Below, in pieces: positions 16,643 to 25,164 of a stretch of DNA of 64,000 bases. The notes under the pieces are model-generated. The model made no database searches and was not told where the DNA came from. It worked only from the letters and a program-made list of their open reading frames with translations. The DNA lies in NCBI RefSeq assembly GCF_000472445.1, contig NZ_AXAJ01000001.1, forward strand, positions 186,643-250,642, given 5' to 3'. The stretch is from Burkholderia sp. WSM2230 (lineage in GTDB: Bacteria; Pseudomonadota; Gammaproteobacteria; Burkholderiales; Burkholderiaceae). The position numbers and the translations under genes are program-made. How positions within the stretch are numbered: position 1 is the first letter of the stretch; every line of letters begins with the position of its first letter.

Positions 16643-17203
16643 ATGACCGACCCAATCCTTCCATCGTCCGCCCCTGCTGTTGATGCCACGACGGAAGGCT
16701 CGTCCGCACACGACGCCGCGCAGTTCGAAGGCGATTGCGAAACGGTGCATGAAGACCGCCTGTGGCGCGACGACGGCTGGACCGCGCGCGTGATCAAGAA
16801 TGAAGACGACGAAGGTTGGGCTGTCGCCATGATCAAGGACGGCGAAGCGGAGCCCGCGCTCGTCGGCCCATGGACGATGGGCCGCAACAAGAAAGACCCG
16901 AAGCCGCTCGATACCGCCGCGTTCAACACTCTCGTGAAAACCGCGTCCGAGGTGTTGCGCCGCCACGAGCAGCAGTTGCGTGCGCAACTTCATAAGGCCG
17001 TGCGCGTATCGAGCGCGGACGGCAACGACGAACTCGACATTACGCTCGACATCGTGCCCGATGAAGACGAGCCCTACGCGCTGCTCACCGCACTGGACGC
17101 GTATGGCGAGCAGCTCGCGCAAGTGCAGGTCGCGCCGAACTTCAAGCTCAGCAAGGCAAGCGCGACGGCATGGGTGGAGAACGAATTCCGGCGTCCCGGT
17201 TGA
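16643..17203 (+). CDS. Conserved hypothetical acidic protein
   Basis: A 186-residue, rather acidic, soluble protein with no signal peptide. The middle reads TARVIKNEDDEGWAVAMIKDG and GPWTMGRNKKDPKP, and the C-terminal half has DITLDIVPDEDEPYALLTA. I recognise it only as a hypothetical of the Burkholderiales type. The frame runs to 16607, but the ATG at 16643 opens the conserved-looking part. Codon use is like that of its neighbours. Confidence 0.65.
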   Translation: MTDPILPSSAPAVDATTEGSSAHDAAQFEGDCETVHEDRLWRDDGWTARVIKNEDDEGWAVAMIKDGEAEPALVGPWTMGRNKKDPKPLDTAAFNTLVKTASEVLRRHEQQLRAQLHKAVRVSSADGNDELDITLDIVPDEDEPYALLTALDAYGEQLAQVQVAPNFKLSKASATAWVENEFRRPG

Positions 17204-17254
17204 AATCCGCGCGCGGACCGGTGGTTCGCCCACAAGCGGAAGTATTACCATAAG

Positions 17255-17272
17255 CTGTCAATATACTTTCAC
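17255..17272 (+). promoter_or_regulatory. Pho box
   Basis: CTGTCAA-TATA-CTTTCAC: two 7-bp direct repeats 11 bases apart with an AT-rich spacer, very close to the PhoB consensus (CTGTCAT-N4-CTGTCAT). It lies 117 bases before the PhoX start. This predicts induction of the phosphatase by phosphate starvation through PhoB. Confidence 0.75.
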
Positions 17273-17388
17273 ATTCAATACATAGAATCCTCGCGTCATA
17301 GCGGCGCGAGCGTGAATCATGCGGTCTGAATCCGGGTCGTGCTGGCTGTGAGTCAACCCACGCCACCCACAACCAGGATTACGACAAC

Positions 17389-19344
17389 ATGGCAGAGCCG
17401 TTCGATCTCTCCCGCCGCAAGGCCCTGAAACTGTTTGCCGGTGTACCGATGCTGCCGCTGGGCGGGCTTGCCACGGCGTCCATGTTGAGCGCTTGCGGAG
17501 GCGGCAGCAACGATCTCGCAACGCCGGTCAAGCCGGTTGCCAACTTCGTGTCGGCGGCATTCAGTTCAATGGCCGCGCCGACGCTCGCCGACCCCGCGGC
17601 CATGGCAAAGACCACGGTCGGCTCGACGCTGACCGTGCAGCTGAGCGACGGCAGCAGCCGCACCTTCAAGCTGTCGTATCAGCCGTTTTTCATCACCGGC
17701 GACATGGTGCCGAACATTCAGGGCGGGACGATTCTCGCGGGCGGCTATGTGGACATCAACAATCAGCCGATCATCGACAAATCGGTGGCCGGCAAGGAAC
17801 GCCAGTTCTATTCAGATTGCCCGGACGGCAGCTCGCTGATCCGTCTCGACAGTCCCACGGTCAAAGGTATCAAGGGCAAGGCCGTGTTCGCGGTCGTGCA
17901 ATTCGAGTACACCACGCGCGATCAGAGCCTCGTGTCGATGTACGGCCAGCTGCCCTCACCGATCGCCGTGCTGACGCTCGATCAGGACCAGGCGACCGGC
18001 AAGCTGACGCTGGTCGGCTATCACAATGTGGATACGTCGAAGGTGCATGGCTTGTGGATCACCTGCGGCGCGAGCCTGTCGCCGTGGAACACGCATCTGT
18101 CGAGCGAGGAATACGAGCCGGACGCGGCGACCATCGCCACCAACAGCCAGTTCAAGGGCTTCAGCCGCAACCTGTATGGCAGCGAGACTGCGGCGAATCC
18201 ATATCACTATGGCCATCTGCCGGAAGTGACGGTCAACCCCGACGGCACTGGCAGCATCAAAAAACACTACTGCCTCGGCCGCATCTCGCACGAACTCGTT
18301 CAGGTGATGCCCGACAGGCGCACCGTGCTAATGGGCGACGACGCCACCAACGGCGGCCTCTTCATGTTCGTCGCGGACCGCGAGGCCGATCTCTCGGCGG
18401 GCACGCTGTACGTCGCCAAATGGACGCAGGTGTCGTCGAGCGGCGCGGGCGCGGCAACGCTTTCGTGGCTCAACCTCGGCCACGCGACCAGCGCCGAAAT
18501 CGAGTCGCTTGCCAATACGCTGACCGCCGCCGACATCATGGACGTCAAGACCGCCGACCCCGTCGACGCGTCGTACACGAAGATCAATTACAACGGCACT
18601 TTCAACTGGGTTCGCGTGAAGCCGGGGATGACCAAGGCCGCGGCCTTCCTCGAGACGCATCGCTACGCGGCGCTCGCCGGCGGCAGCATGGGCTTTACGA
18701 AGCTCGAAGGCACGACCGTCAATATCAAGGACAAAATGTTGTATTCGGCTATGTCGCGTATCGAGAAGTCGATGGTGCGCGGCAACGCGGCGTCGACGGA
18801 CGTGGCTGTGGACAAGACCATCAGCGCCGGCGCCGTGTACGCGCTGAACATGAAGAGCGGCCAGTTGGACCGCAGCGGCGGCGCGATCAATAGCGAGTGG
18901 GTGCCGGTCGACATGGCGGCGCCAGCGGCGCTCGTCGGCGAGGACCTGTCCGTAGCAGACGCGCTCGGCAACACTGCAAATCCGGAGCGCATCGCGAACC
19001 CGGACAACCTCAAGTTCTCGGAGAAGTTGCGCACGCTCTTCATCGGCGAGGACAGCGGCATGCACGTGAACAACTTCCTGTGGGCGTACAACGTCGACAC
19101 GAAGACGCTCTCGCGCGTGCTGTCGTGCCCGGCGGGCGCGGAGTCGACGGGCCTGCACGCAGTCGACGAAATCAACGGCTGGACTTATGTGATGAGCAAT
19201 TTCCAGCACGTCGGCGACTGGGAAAGCCCGCTGCACGACAAGGTCAAGGCCACACTCGATCCGCTGGTGCGTGCCAACTACAAGGACCGCTTTGGCGCAA
19301 CGGTCGGCTATCTGACGGCTGATCCGACGTCGATCAAGTTGTAA
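17389..19344 (+). CDS. phoX: PhoX-family alkaline phosphatase (DUF839), Tat-exported
   Basis: A 651-residue protein of the PhoX family, calcium- and iron-dependent phosphatases that release phosphate from organic esters outside the cytoplasm. The N-terminus has a twin-arginine motif (SRRKALKLF) and a hydrophobic stretch ending LSAC, so it may be a Tat-exported lipoprotein. Family segments include YVDINNQPIIDKS, CGASLSPWNTHLSSEEYEP (residues near 230) and FSEKLRTLFIGEDS near the C-terminus. The Pho box upstream supports the role. The length fits the family. Confidence 0.88.
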   Translation: MAEPFDLSRRKALKLFAGVPMLPLGGLATASMLSACGGGSNDLATPVKPVANFVSAAFSSMAAPTLADPAAMAKTTVGSTLTVQLSDGSSRTFKLSYQPFFITGDMVPNIQGGTILAGGYVDINNQPIIDKSVAGKERQFYSDCPDGSSLIRLDSPTVKGIKGKAVFAVVQFEYTTRDQSLVSMYGQLPSPIAVLTLDQDQATGKLTLVGYHNVDTSKVHGLWITCGASLSPWNTHLSSEEYEPDAATIATNSQFKGFSRNLYGSETAANPYHYGHLPEVTVNPDGTGSIKKHYCLGRISHELVQVMPDRRTVLMGDDATNGGLFMFVADREADLSAGTLYVAKWTQVSSSGAGAATLSWLNLGHATSAEIESLANTLTAADIMDVKTADPVDASYTKINYNGTFNWVRVKPGMTKAAAFLETHRYAALAGGSMGFTKLEGTTVNIKDKMLYSAMSRIEKSMVRGNAASTDVAVDKTISAGAVYALNMKSGQLDRSGGAINSEWVPVDMAAPAALVGEDLSVADALGNTANPERIANPDNLKFSEKLRTLFIGEDSGMHVNNFLWAYNVDTKTLSRVLSCPAGAESTGLHAVDEINGWTYVMSNFQHVGDWESPLHDKVKATLDPLVRANYKDRFGATVGYLTADPTSIKL

Positions 19345-19352
19345 TCGCGTGC

Positions 19353-19382
19353 GAGGCGGCGCGCGCCGTGCTGCGCCGCCTC
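19353..19382. terminator. Hairpin between convergent genes
   Basis: GAGGCGGCGC (19353-19362) pairs perfectly with GCGCCGCCTC (19373-19382) around a 10-base loop, between phoX and the convergent gene. There is no T run, so it could be a weak terminator or processing hairpin for either strand. Confidence 0.5.
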
Positions 19383-19839
19383 AACTCCGCTTGCAGAAAA
19401 TTGCCGTGATGAGCGGCGCCACGCGGTGCACGATTGCCGAGCCGCCGGCCGCCGTCACCGCGTCTCTCACCTTCGATTCGCTCCCGAACACCACCACGCC
19501 ATAGGCCGAGCGCGCAACCGGCTCGCCTTCCCCCACGCGGAACATGGGATCGTCCTTCTCATAGCCGACCACCGCGAAAACGTGGAAGCCGAACGCGCTC
19601 AGGTCCGCGCCTTGCGCGGGTGAGAATGCATTGATCGAATTGCTCTCGACCCGCGTGGGCTTCGGATCGATCAGTTGCTGGCCGGCCAGATCGGCGATGA
19701 ACTGATGGCCGGTTTCATTGCAAGCGAGCGGCGCGTCAAGAGCGGCCGCGTGAACGGCAAGCGGAAGCGCGCCGGCCGCGACAGCGACGACGACGCTACA
19801 GAAAGCACGCGAGGCGGCAAGCGGAAAGAAGCGTTTCAT
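19381..19839 (-). CDS. Exported hypothetical protein
   Basis: A 152-residue protein with a Sec signal peptide (AFCSVVVAVAAGALPLAVHAA, cleavage after AHA-like VHA-A). The mature domain, about 120 residues, contains HQFIADLAGQQLID and SAYGVVVFGSESKVRDAV, and one Cys near each end (ACNET; IFCKRS) that may form a disulfide in the periplasm. I do not recognise the family. The frame is open 57 codons further upstream but the signal peptide sets the start. Confidence 0.7.
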   Translation of the reverse strand: MKRFFPLAASRAFCSVVVAVAAGALPLAVHAAALDAPLACNETGHQFIADLAGQQLIDPKPTRVESNSINAFSPAQGADLSAFGFHVFAVVGYEKDDPMFRVGEGEPVARSAYGVVVFGSESKVRDAVTAAGGSAIVHRVAPLITAIFCKRS

Positions 19840-20108
19840 AGCATGGACAGCGGCATATTCGATGTAGCGCAATGTAGTGTGTTCGCAACGCGCGGCGCGG
19901 CGTTCGACGCAGCCCGGCGAGCCCAGCAAGACGTTGCGCATCGAAGAGTTCCGGCGGGGCAGGCGCAACAGGATTCGCACTTTAGCGCGATTCGGCCAAA
20001 GCTGCTTCACGCGCGAGCGGTTTGCAACGCCGGGGCGGGTTTGGGGGACGGCAAAGAAACTAACAGGAAGAAAGCAATCTTTCGCGATCCCGTATATATT
20101 TCCGGGTT

Positions 20109-20819
20109 ATGAATTCAAGACCGCATACTCCCATAAATGTACCGCCGCCCAGAACCTGGGACGCGCGGTTGGCCCGCTGGCTCGTGGTACCGCTCGTCGA
20201 TACGCGGGTGTCCCCTAATCATCTGACTACGCTGCGTCTGTTGATTGGCGTCGCAGGCGCGCTGTGCCTCGCGCGCGGCGGCTTTGCGTGGGCCAATGCC
20301 GGCGCGTTGCTGATCGTGCTGTCCAATTTCGTCGATCACACCGACGGCGAACTCGCGCGCATTGGCGGCAAGTCGAGCCGCATCGGTCATTTTTACGATC
20401 TCGCGGCAGATGCGCTAGTCACCGTTATGCTGTTCGTCGGCATGGGCATCGGCGCGGGCGCATCGAACAGCGGCGGGCTCGCGCTCGGGCCGGGCTGGCT
20501 CGGCGCCGTGGCGGGCGTCGCTGTCGCGCTGATCTTCTTCTTGCGCATGCGTATCGAGGAAATGGCGGGCAAGGCGGGCACGAAGCAGGCGGCACTCGGC
20601 GGCTTCGAAACGGAAGACGTGCTGTATCTGCTGCCCATCGTCACGCTGACGAGCGTGGTGTTGCCGTTCGTCGTCGTCGCCTCTATCGGCGCGCCGCTTT
20701 TCGCCGTGTGGGTCATGATCGACTACCGGCGTGTGGTGCGCCGTAGCGCGAAGTCGTCCGCGGCGGGCGCGGCGGGCGCGGCGGCGTCCGAAACGAGTCA
20801 GGTGTGGGCGGGCAAATGA
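20109..20819 (+). CDS. CDP-alcohol phosphatidyltransferase family enzyme
   Basis: A 236-residue integral membrane enzyme with the complete CDP-alcohol phosphotransferase signature: D76, D79-G80, A83-R84, G93, D97 and D101 in the D-x2-DG-x2-AR-x8-G-x3-D-x3-D spacing. Such enzymes move a phospho-alcohol from CDP onto an acceptor (as in phosphatidylglycerol, phosphatidylinositol or phosphatidylcholine synthesis). It is first in an operon whose last gene encodes a nucleotidyltransferase able to make a CDP-activated group. There is no Shine-Dalgarno before the ATG, and TATATT ends only nine bases upstream, so a leaderless mRNA is possible. The actual head group is unknown. Confidence 0.9.
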   Translation: MNSRPHTPINVPPPRTWDARLARWLVVPLVDTRVSPNHLTTLRLLIGVAGALCLARGGFAWANAGALLIVLSNFVDHTDGELARIGGKSSRIGHFYDLAADALVTVMLFVGMGIGAGASNSGGLALGPGWLGAVAGVAVALIFFLRMRIEEMAGKAGTKQAALGGFETEDVLYLLPIVTLTSVVLPFVVVASIGAPLFAVWVMIDYRRVVRRSAKSSAAGAAGAAASETSQVWAGK

Positions 20820-21640
20820 GTACACACGCCGAAGATGACGTGACCGCATCCATCGTCCAGGAATCTTCCGTCGCTGCGCTTAAGGCGGCGCCGGACGCCG
20901 ACCGCGCGGTCGCGAGCCGCACGCGCACGTTCGACAATCCGCGCCTGCGCAAGGACTTCGCCGACCAGGGCGCGTTCCTCTATATGGAGGATTTCCTCGC
21001 GCCGGAAGTCACCGCACAGCTCGTACACAGCGCGCGTGCGCTGCTCGACGAAGTGAACCGCAATTACCTGCCCGGCCACAAGCAGGGCGGCAGCGTGAGC
21101 CGTCATACCATCGACCGTCTCGCGCCGTTCATCGCCGAACTGTATCGCTCGAAGGAGCTGATCGGCTGGCTCGAGCAACTGAGCGGCGACAAGCTGCAAG
21201 TGTCGCCGGCCGACGATCCGCACGCCTACGCGCTGTACTACTACACGCGGCCGGGCGACCACATCGGCTGGCACTACGATACTTCGTACTACGACGGCCG
21301 GCGCTACACGCTGCTGCTTGGCGTGATCGACGAATCGTCGTGCCGGCTCGACTACGAACTGCATACGCGCAATCCCGATGTGCCGGATCAACCGGGCTCG
21401 GTGCAAATTCCGCCGGGCGGCCTCGTGTTTTTCGACGGCGACAAGCTGCGTCATCGCATCACGCCGGCCGGCCCGAACGAAATGCGCGTATCGCTCACGT
21501 TCGAATACGTCACGGACCCGAATATGCGTCCGTGGCGCCGCTTCATTTCCAACATGAAAGACGCCATTGCGTATTTCGGCTTCCGCCAGGTGTTCCGTCA
21601 AATGACACGAGGCAATAGCCGTGGCGAGGACCGCGCATGA
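20816..21640 (+). CDS. 2-oxoglutarate/Fe(II)-dependent oxygenase
   Basis: A 274-residue double-stranded beta-helix enzyme. The iron ligands H153-x-D155 (GWHYDTSYYDG) and H213 (KLRHRITP) are visible, with the 2-oxoglutarate-binding Arg in MRVSLTFEYV. It should hydroxylate, or otherwise oxidise, a substrate using O2 and 2-oxoglutarate. The start overlaps the previous stop (ATGA), and its own end overlaps the next start in the same way, so it belongs to the lipid-type operon and probably modifies its product. The substrate is not predictable from sequence alone. Confidence 0.87.
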   Translation: MSTHAEDDVTASIVQESSVAALKAAPDADRAVASRTRTFDNPRLRKDFADQGAFLYMEDFLAPEVTAQLVHSARALLDEVNRNYLPGHKQGGSVSRHTIDRLAPFIAELYRSKELIGWLEQLSGDKLQVSPADDPHAYALYYYTRPGDHIGWHYDTSYYDGRRYTLLLGVIDESSCRLDYELHTRNPDVPDQPGSVQIPPGGLVFFDGDKLRHRITPAGPNEMRVSLTFEYVTDPNMRPWRRFISNMKDAIAYFGFRQVFRQMTRGNSRGEDRA

Positions 21641-22662
21641 CTCGGGCGGCCCTGATTCTGCTGTCGATCGGTACGGCGCTCTTTGTCGGCCTGCTCGCGT
21701 GGCAGGGCTTCGGTTCGGTCGCGTCGACTCTCCTCGCGGCCGGCTGGGGGCTCGCGCTGGTGGCGGCGTTCCACGTCGTGCCGCTCGCGCTCGATGCAGG
21801 CGCGATCTCGGCACTGTTGCCGCGCCGTCGCGATAACGCGCATGCTCATCACCCTCTGCCGGTGCGCGACGCGCTGTTCGCGCGCTGGATCGGCGAATCC
21901 GTGAACAGCCTGCTGCCGGCCGGCCAGATCGGCGGGCCCGTGGTGATGGTGCGACAGTTGTCGCAGCGCGGCATGCGCATGCGGGACGCGGCCGCCGCCA
22001 TCACCGTGAGCACGACCGCTCAGGCGCTGGCGCAGATCATCTTCGCATTGTTCGGGCTGCTGATGTTCGGCGCCTATGCCGCGCACGGCGCGCTGCACGA
22101 TCTGCGAACCGCGACGCTCATTGCAACGGCCGTGCTGGGCGGCATGATCGTAGGCTTTTACTATGCGCAGCGGCGCGGGCTGTTCGGCCGCCTGCTGGGC
22201 GTGCTGTCGAAAGTATTCGGCAGGCGCGACTGGTCCGGGCTCGTGACGCGCGCCGAAGCCGTCGACGCCGCCGTGCAGGCCATGTACCGTGAGCGAACCC
22301 GCGTGGTGGCGAGCTTCGCGTTCAGCCTTGCGGGCTGGATAGTTGGCACGGTGGAAGTATGGCTCGCGCTGCGCTTTCTCGGCCATCCGGTGGATTGGGT
22401 CGATGCGCTGCTGCTCGAAAGCCTCGGTCAGGCGATTCGCGGCGCGGCCTTCATGATTCCCGGCTCGCTCGGCGTGCAGGAAGGCGGCTATCTGCTGCTT
22501 GCGCCGCTGGTGGGTTTGCCGCCCGACGCGGCGCTCGCGCTGTCGCTCGCCAAGCGCGCGCGCGAAATCCTGCTAGGCTTGCCGGGTCTGCTGGTCTTGC
22601 ACTTCAGCGAACGAAGCTGGCAACGGCGGCGTGCCCTTGGGCGCGTTCCCGCCGTCGATTAA
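21637..22662 (+). CDS. Flippase-like integral membrane protein (LPG synthase TM/HpnL type)
   Basis: A 341-residue protein with about eight membrane segments, of the family annotated as lysylphosphatidylglycerol synthase transmembrane region or flippase-like. Characteristic parts are ARWIGESVNSLLPAGQIGGP near residue 85 and GAAFMIPGSLGVQEGGY near residue 272. Related proteins (MprF membrane domain, HpnL) move lipids across a membrane or deliver them. Coupled to the oxygenase gene by ATGA. In this operon it could translocate the modified lipid. Confidence 0.82.
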   Translation: MTRAALILLSIGTALFVGLLAWQGFGSVASTLLAAGWGLALVAAFHVVPLALDAGAISALLPRRRDNAHAHHPLPVRDALFARWIGESVNSLLPAGQIGGPVVMVRQLSQRGMRMRDAAAAITVSTTAQALAQIIFALFGLLMFGAYAAHGALHDLRTATLIATAVLGGMIVGFYYAQRRGLFGRLLGVLSKVFGRRDWSGLVTRAEAVDAAVQAMYRERTRVVASFAFSLAGWIVGTVEVWLALRFLGHPVDWVDALLLESLGQAIRGAAFMIPGSLGVQEGGYLLLAPLVGLPPDAALALSLAKRAREILLGLPGLLVLHFSERSWQRRRALGRVPAVD

Positions 22663-22689
22663 ACTCCGTATCTTTTCAAAGGACCGCGC

Positions 22690-23454
22690 ATGCGTGCCAT
22701 CATCCTCGCTGCGGGCCTCGGCCTGCGTCTCCAGCAACCGCCGGAAGCCCAGTTCCCGAAATGCCTGTTGCAGTTCGACGGCATGAGCCTGCTCGAACGG
22801 CATCTGCAGATGCTCGAAACCGCCGGCGTGACAGAAGTCGTGCTGGCGCTCGGCTTTCAGCCCGAGTCGGTGCAGGGAGAACTGGCGCGCATCAACTGGC
22901 CGCACAAGGTTGAAACCGTGCTCAACACGCGCTACGACCTGGGCAGCGTGCTGACGGTGCATACGGTGGCCGAGGCGCTCACGCGCGGCGGCGACGTGCT
23001 GTTGATGGACGCCGACGTGCTCTACGACGAGCGCATTCTGAACGCGCTGGTGGCGGGCGAAACGGTCAACCGTCTGTTGATCGACCGCGGCTTCGAAGCC
23101 GGTGACGAGCCCGTCAAGCTGTGTCTGAAAGACGGCGTGCCGGTGGAGTTGCGCAAGCAGCTCGCGGTGAATCTGGAATACGACACCATCGGCGAATCCG
23201 TGGGCTTCTTCCGCTTCCGCGAAGAAACGGCGCGGCGATTTGCGCAAATCGTGGCAGGCTACATCGACAGCGGCCGGGCGAACATGCCGCACGAAGAAGC
23301 GGTGCGCGATCTGCTGCTTGAGCGCAGCCAGGTGTTCGATACCGCAGACGTGACCGGCGCGCCGTGGATCGAGATCGATTTCCCGAACGACGTGGCGCGC
23401 GCCACGACCGAAATTCTGCCGCAGCTGCAGCCGCTCGTCAGCGCTTCTCGCTGA
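22690..23454 (+). CDS. Sugar-phosphate/phospho-alcohol nucleotidyltransferase
   Basis: A 254-residue GT-A-fold nucleotidyltransferase: N-terminal IILAAGLGLRL with the family glycine loop, FPKCLLQFDG with the conserved Lys, and LLMDADVLYD with the metal-binding Asp. The pattern is closest to phosphocholine or aminoethylphosphonate cytidylyltransferases. It would supply a CDP-activated head group to the phosphatidyltransferase encoded at the operon start. It lies 27 bases after the flippase gene and has a good RBS (AAGGA). The exact donor is inferred, not shown. Confidence 0.82.
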   Translation: MRAIILAAGLGLRLQQPPEAQFPKCLLQFDGMSLLERHLQMLETAGVTEVVLALGFQPESVQGELARINWPHKVETVLNTRYDLGSVLTVHTVAEALTRGGDVLLMDADVLYDERILNALVAGETVNRLLIDRGFEAGDEPVKLCLKDGVPVELRKQLAVNLEYDTIGESVGFFRFREETARRFAQIVAGYIDSGRANMPHEEAVRDLLLERSQVFDTADVTGAPWIEIDFPNDVARATTEILPQLQPLVSASR

Positions 23455-23490
23455 GTTCTCGCTGAATTTTGCGCTGAATTTGCGCTGAGC
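23449..23490 (+). repeat. Short tandem repeat of CGCTGAATTTTG-like units
   Basis: Four head-to-tail copies of a unit close to CGCTGAATTTG (11-12 bases, starting at 23449, 23460, 23472 and 23483), the first covering the stop codon of the nucleotidyltransferase gene. Probably slippage-derived; no function is evident. Confidence 0.6.
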
Positions 23491-23514
23491 TGGCGTCCAG
23501 CTTGCCACGCATAT

Positions 23515-23541
23515 GAAGAGCCGGCTTTATGCCGGCTCTTC
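23515..23541. terminator. Bidirectional terminator hairpin
   Basis: A perfect 11-bp stem, GAAGAGCCGGC with GCCGGCTCTTC around TTTAT, followed by GTCTTT. It lies between the convergent nucleotidyltransferase gene and ehuA and could end both transcripts. Confidence 0.75.
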
Positions 23542-23614
23542 GTCTTTAAAGCCCTTGCAACAGCATCGGCCGCGGGTATGTGCAACACGAAACAGCGTTG
23601 CAGGCGCTGCTTCG

Positions 23615-24508
23615 CTACACCGCTTCTTTCACCGCTCTCAGGAACTGCTGCGTGCGTTCATGCTGCGGCGCGCTGAAGAACTGCTGCGGCGGACCCTGCT
23701 CGATGATCTTGCCTTGCGAGAAAAAGCACACACGGTCCGCGAATTCGCGCGCGAAACCCATCTGGTGCGTCACCATCAGCATCGTCAGGTTGTGCTCGCT
23801 GCCAAGGCGGCGGATCACGTTCAGCACTTCGCCACACAACTCGGGATCGAGCGCGGAAGTCACTTCGTCGAACAGCATGACCTTCGGCCGCATGGCCAGC
23901 GCACGTGCAATCGCCACGCGCTGTTGCTGTCCGCCCGACAACTGCGACGGGTAGTGATTGCATTTGTCCTCGAGTCCGACGAGCGACAGCAGATCGCGCG
24001 CTCGCTCGGTCGCTTCCTTGCGTGAGAGGCCGAGCACCTGCATCGGCGCTTCTATGGTGTTGGCGAGCGCCGTCATGTGCGGAAACAGGTTGAAGCTCTG
24101 AAACACCATGCCGATCTTGCTGCGCACGCGCCGCAAGTGTTTCAGCGATGCGGGCACCAGTTCGCCGTTCTTTCGCATATGCGTGAGCGGCTCGCCGTCC
24201 ACTTCGATCATGCCGTCCGTCAGCGGGTCGAGCGTCATCAGCACGCGCAGCAGCGTGGACTTGCCTGAACCGCTCGGGCCGATGATCGCGACTTTCTCGT
24301 TGCGGCCAATATCCAAGTTCAGCTCGTCGAGCACGGTGAGCGCGCCGTAGCGCTTCGTCACGCCGACAAAGCGCACCATGGGCGCCTCGCCCGGTACGCC
24401 GGCCTGCGGGTCGAGTACGGAAGCGGGATCGTCTCGTTTCATCGGGTTCTCCACGGATAAGGCCGAATGCGGCGGGGTAAGGGCATCGACGTCGGTCTTC
24501 ACGGTCAT
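23615..24508 (-). CDS. ehuA: Ectoine/hydroxyectoine ABC transporter ATPase
   Basis: A 297-residue ATPase of the polar amino-acid type, with Walker A GPSGSGKST, Q-loop VFQSFNLFPHM, signature LSGGQQQR, Walker B MLFDEVTSALD and switch His in VTHQMGFA. It would power uptake of ectoine and hydroxyectoine through EhuC and EhuD. The start at 24508 overlaps the ehuD stop (ATGA); this gives an N-terminal extension of about 40 residues compared with usual EhuA, and an inner ATG near VRFVGVTKRY is an alternative. Specificity is inferred from the ectoine catabolic genes next door. Confidence 0.88.
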   Translation of the reverse strand: MTVKTDVDALTPPHSALSVENPMKRDDPASVLDPQAGVPGEAPMVRFVGVTKRYGALTVLDELNLDIGRNEKVAIIGPSGSGKSTLLRVLMTLDPLTDGMIEVDGEPLTHMRKNGELVPASLKHLRRVRSKIGMVFQSFNLFPHMTALANTIEAPMQVLGLSRKEATERARDLLSLVGLEDKCNHYPSQLSGGQQQRVAIARALAMRPKVMLFDEVTSALDPELCGEVLNVIRRLGSEHNLTMLMVTHQMGFAREFADRVCFFSQGKIIEQGPPQQFFSAPQHERTQQFLRAVKEAV

Positions 24509-25164
24509 GGCAACCTCAAACCGTATTCGAGCCGCCGCACGAGTTGCGCGAAGGTCATGCTGATGAGCAGAAAGAAGATGCCTGCCAGCGTGATCGGCTC
24601 GAGGTAGCGGAACGTCTCCGAGCCGATGTTCTTGGCCTGCTGCATCAATTCGACGACGGTAATGGCCGAGAGCACGGGCGTGTCCTTGAACATCGCCACC
24701 AGATAGTTGCCGAGCGCGGGAATCACCGGGCGAATCGCCTGCGGCAGGATCACGCCGCGGTAGGTGCGCCACGGCGACAGCGACAGCGCGCAAGCCGCTT
24801 CCCACTGGCCGCGCGCCACGCCGTTCAGGCCCGCGCGATACACCTCCGACGTATAGCACGCGTAATGCAGCGCGATGCCGACGGTGCCCGCCGTCAACGC
24901 CGACATGGTGATGCCATACACGGGCAGCACGTAAAACAATACGTACACCTGAATCAGCAAAGGCGTGCTGCGAATGAATTCGACGATAAACCCGACCGTG
25001 CGCGACACCGCCTTGACGGGGCTGCGCCGCAGCACGGCGAGAACGAGCCCGAGCACCAGCGCGATAGCGAAACCGACTAGCGTGATGAGGATGGTGTAAA
25101 TCGACGCGCGCAAGAGAGCGGGCAGAATCTGCTCCGCGTAGTGCAGATCGAAAAAGCTGTTCAT
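24505..25164 (-). CDS. ehuD: Ectoine/hydroxyectoine ABC transporter permease
   Basis: A 219-residue HisM-type permease with about five membrane helices and the amino-acid ABC pattern (FIRSTPLLIQVYVLFYVLP; EVYRAGLNGVARGQWEAA, then ALSLSPWRTYRGVILPQA). The start overlaps the ehuC stop by four bases and its end overlaps ehuA, so the three genes form a tightly coupled operon. Confidence 0.88.
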   Translation of the reverse strand: MNSFFDLHYAEQILPALLRASIYTILITLVGFAIALVLGLVLAVLRRSPVKAVSRTVGFIVEFIRSTPLLIQVYVLFYVLPVYGITMSALTAGTVGIALHYACYTSEVYRAGLNGVARGQWEAACALSLSPWRTYRGVILPQAIRPVIPALGNYLVAMFKDTPVLSAITVVELMQQAKNIGSETFRYLEPITLAGIFFLLISMTFAQLVRRLEYGLRLP

